Assembly (NCBI RefSeq): GCF_954871325.1
Contig: NC_088778.1
Location: 930,001 to 994,000, forward strand
Origin: Gordionus sp. m RMFG-2023
Taxonomy: Eukaryota; Nematomorpha; Gordioida; Chordodea; Parachordodidae
Direction: 5' to 3'
DNA length: 64,000 bases
Each line of letters begins with the position of its first letter. The first letter of the stretch is position 1. Below, piece by piece: positions 61,960-64,000 of this stretch. The notes under the pieces were generated by a model. The model did not search any database, was not told the DNA's origin, and was given only the letters and a program-made list of their open reading frames with translations. Made by a program: the position numbers and the translations under genes.

Positions 61960-62916
61960 CTGGACAACTTAGAAACTCAAATTACAGTTGCCTTTGCTAT
62001 AAATAAGAATTTTTTTACTTTTGCTTTAAAGCAGGAATGTGTGGGGTAATTAAATAACTATTCTAATGGTGTTTTTATGTTAAAAAAAATAGATCTTGAA
62101 TTTTGAGGAAGAATTTAAATCAAATGTATATTAAATGATTGTAAAATTTGAACAATATGTTTAAGATAATACAAAAATATAAATCAATATTTTAATTTTT
62201 TTTAACTATATTTAATTGTTTCTCGATGATCATTTGAACTCCTAAATCTTCTAAGAAAATAAAATTGTTATTATATAAATGTTCGGTTTGTAATAGTGAA
62301 AAAACTTGTAAATAAAGTTATTATATTTATTTTTACTTACGACTCATTATATTAAACATAATTACCTTTATGTATTGTAAACTATAAATGCAAATGGAAT
62401 CCTGCTAAAACTCATATTTTGTAGTAGTACTACCTATTTATTTTATAAATAGAATTAGGGATATTTATTTGAACTAAGGTAAAATTTAGAAAAAAATGTC
62501 TTCATGATTTCTTTACAATATAATATAATTTTCTTCATAAAATTGAAGGGATACACTATTTCTATGTCTTGCCATTACTTTTTTAATATTAAAGCTCGCC
62601 ATGAACGAACGTAGGCTAGACTAAATAATTTTTATCCCTAAGTAATTTACTGGAAATTTACTTCAAATATAGATGATGGCTAATGAAAAGTAGGAGCATA
62701 AAAAATAATGTTGGTTAAATTAATGTGAGATTACCAACTTATTTTAAAATTAGATTTATGTAGACATATCCCCAGATACTCGGCATTGTGTTATCGATGA
62801 AAAAACGAAAGTTAAAACAAGGAACATCTGTTTTTTTTAAAATAATTAAGTATTAATTACTAATACAATATATATAAATGGGATACTTACCATAAGGAAC
62901 ATAGAATTATGACCAT
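61960..62916 (-). pseudogene. micro-exon secreted protein family, inverted copy U3
   Basis: All four exon positions can be found on the minus strand. Exon 1 62916-62891 is 26 nt, four bases shorter than in U1/U2. Exon 2 62827-62771 keeps the leader (ATGTTCCTTGTTTTAACT and then CGATAACACAATGCCGAGT), but its donor has become GGGGATATG. Exon 3 starts at 62250 (cttag|AAGATTTAGG) with a 4-base deletion before ATGATCATCGAG. The exon 4 region lies near 61995. The flanks match U1 in inverted orientation over more than 1.5 kb. Frameshifts plus donor loss make it non-functional as it stands. Confidence 0.7.
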
Positions 62917-63380
62917 TTATTAAATATTTATCGAAAAAAAAGTTTTGCCTATATTTTGTAGTTATTATATTTCTATTAAAATTAATTATTGTGTTCTTAC
63001 CCCTTTACTATATAATATTAAATAATAATTTTAATAAAATTTGTCATTATATTTTTTATAAAAATTTACATTTTAATATGAAGATAAATCGTCCTGACAA
63101 GTCATTTACAAGAAATAAAAAATTATTTTTTAGTATTGATAATTTAATTTTCAACTCTAAAAAGAATATTATAAATTTTTTTTTAGTATTGATAATTTAA
63201 TTTTCAACTCTAAAAAGAATATTATTTAAAAACATTAAAATTATATTATTTAAATAATATAATTCGTATAAAAACGTTGCCCTTATGTCGAAAACTCTCT
63301 TTAAAATTTTTTTTAGTATGTCCTGTCTAATTACATATGGGTGTGATCTGAAATTGCTTCAACAATACTAATTTTAATTC
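62917..63380. other. AT-rich DNA, no gene seen
   Basis: It contains a direct repeat of TTTTTTAGTATTGATAATTT (63127 and 63180, about 53 bp apart). No exon supported. Confidence 0.5.
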
Positions 63381-63383
63381 CAG

Positions 63384-63416
63384 ACAGATCTGTTCCCTAA
63401 CCCATTTAAAAAAATG
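63384..63416 (+). CDS. candidate micro-exon upstream of the MYND exon
   Basis: 33 nt between a strong acceptor (TTTTAATTCCAG) and a GTGAGA donor, encoding TDLFPNPFKKM in phase 0. The pairing of good sites and complex sequence suggests a real exon of the gene ending in the MYND finger. The link is inference. Confidence 0.3.
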
Positions 63417-63744
63417 GTGAGACCCTAATACCCTTAACAAATTTATCATGTTTTAGACAGACTTCATTTATTATTATATTTTTTTTGTTATCGTAAAATT
63501 GAACATATTCTTTTTATTTTAATAATTTATTTTTTCCCTCATTAAAGGTGGAGCCTTGGATTTAACTAATTTTTAAAACTTATTTATGTTTTAGCCCATT
63601 TCTAATTAGATTTTAAACCGAGGGTATTCTATTTTAGTTTTTATAGTGTGTTTATTAAATAAGTATTGCAAAGATCCACAAATTTAGCAAGAAATATCCC
63701 TCAAGAATATCCACTCCCATCTCTCATCAACAATTGTTTTTTTT

Positions 63745-63867
63745 TGTGTGAAGCCTGCTTTATTTACTGCTACCTGCTGCAGCAAAGCCTTTTATTGCAG
63801 CCAATCTTGCAATTATTCTGACTGGAGTCGGCACAAACGATTTTGTCCAAACTTCTTTCCAGAATAA
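63745..63867 (+). CDS. MYND-type zinc finger exon (gene runs off or ends near window edge)
   Basis: The plus-strand frame reads CVKPALFTATCCSKAFYC, followed by SQSC, then a DWSRHKRFC end. This is the MYND pattern (C..C, YCS..C, DW..H...C), with the first Cys pair probably completed by the preceding exon; an acceptor-like poly-T/AG lies just upstream. MYND fingers bind proline-rich partner peptides and occur in transcriptional regulators (DEAF1, BS69) and SMYD methyltransferases. Which of these this is cannot be told. After the finger this frame stops at 63867, while the next frame stays open (NNLTGYFPMGSFPTPISF), so a one-base shift or a splice event may separate them. Confidence 0.7.
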   Translation, partial: CVKPALFTATCCSKAFYCSQSCNYSDWSRHKRFCPNFFPE

Positions 63868-64000
63868 TCTAACGGGGTATTTCCCAATGGGATCTTTCCC
63901 AACGCCAATCAGTTTTCCAATTACAATCGTTTATGCATAGAGGATGTTCAGACACTAGTCAATCGAGATAGATTGTTACCTTTCCACAATATTGTGTTGC
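63868..64000. other. window edge, continuation of the MYND gene possible
   Basis: Relatively G+C-rich sequence continues, with an open frame to about 63935. No further domain recognised. Confidence 0.3.

Overview
The window is AT-rich invertebrate-type animal DNA, roughly three quarters A+T. Four things point to a metazoan nuclear genome: split genes with GT..AG introns, a TGF-beta-type ligand, rhodopsin-class GPCRs, and a mixed load of metazoan transposons (Ty3/gypsy, APE-type LINE, hAT/ZMYM1-like, mariner). The species cannot be named from the sequence. Coding DNA is sparse, and most genes are small, duplicated or broken. There is a 10-N gap at 16240-16249. Many reading frames break by single-base indels, so some 'pseudogenes' could be uncorrected assembly errors.

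Layout. At 0.1-0.4 kb there is a cupin-like exon. At 3.8-4.0 kb a stray 3' piece of 28S rRNA abuts a MITE. From 5.2 to 12.9 kb sits a GPCR cluster: a broken copy, then two intact intronless receptors of 447 codons in head-out inverted arms of about 2.1 kb, separated by about 2.9 kb that holds a gag-like remnant. From 16.7 to 20.3 kb lie a Ty3/gypsy remnant and a mariner transposase remnant, both on the minus strand. From 22.9 to 29.4 kb there are three copies of a small secreted-protein gene; one has three exons in perfect phase and encodes an 8-cysteine peptide. An unusual inverted/tandem 149-bp repeat element lies nearby at 24.3-25.07 kb.

From 29.8 to 62.9 kb, six dispersed copies of a second family appear. 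Its members are tiny secreted proteins of 50-56 residues built from micro-exons of 30, 52-58, 48 and 17-41 nt. The left three copies read plus and the right three read minus. Between them are an APE-type LINE with a tRNA-like 5' head (32.2-34.8 kb), a solo LTR, a TGF-beta-like ligand in four recognisable but damaged exons (44.35-46.60 kb), a deleted hAT element with a perfect 8-bp target duplication (47.46-48.97 kb), a short tRNA-headed derivative of the LINE (52.6-53.1 kb), and a set of segmental duplications. The window ends in a MYND zinc-finger exon. Long (GAAA)n arrays occur at four places.

Biologically, the striking theme is local duplication of genes for small secreted proteins and of a receptor pair. 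The layout resembles the micro-exon secreted-protein clusters known from some parasitic or gall-forming animals. That analogy is inference, not demonstrated.
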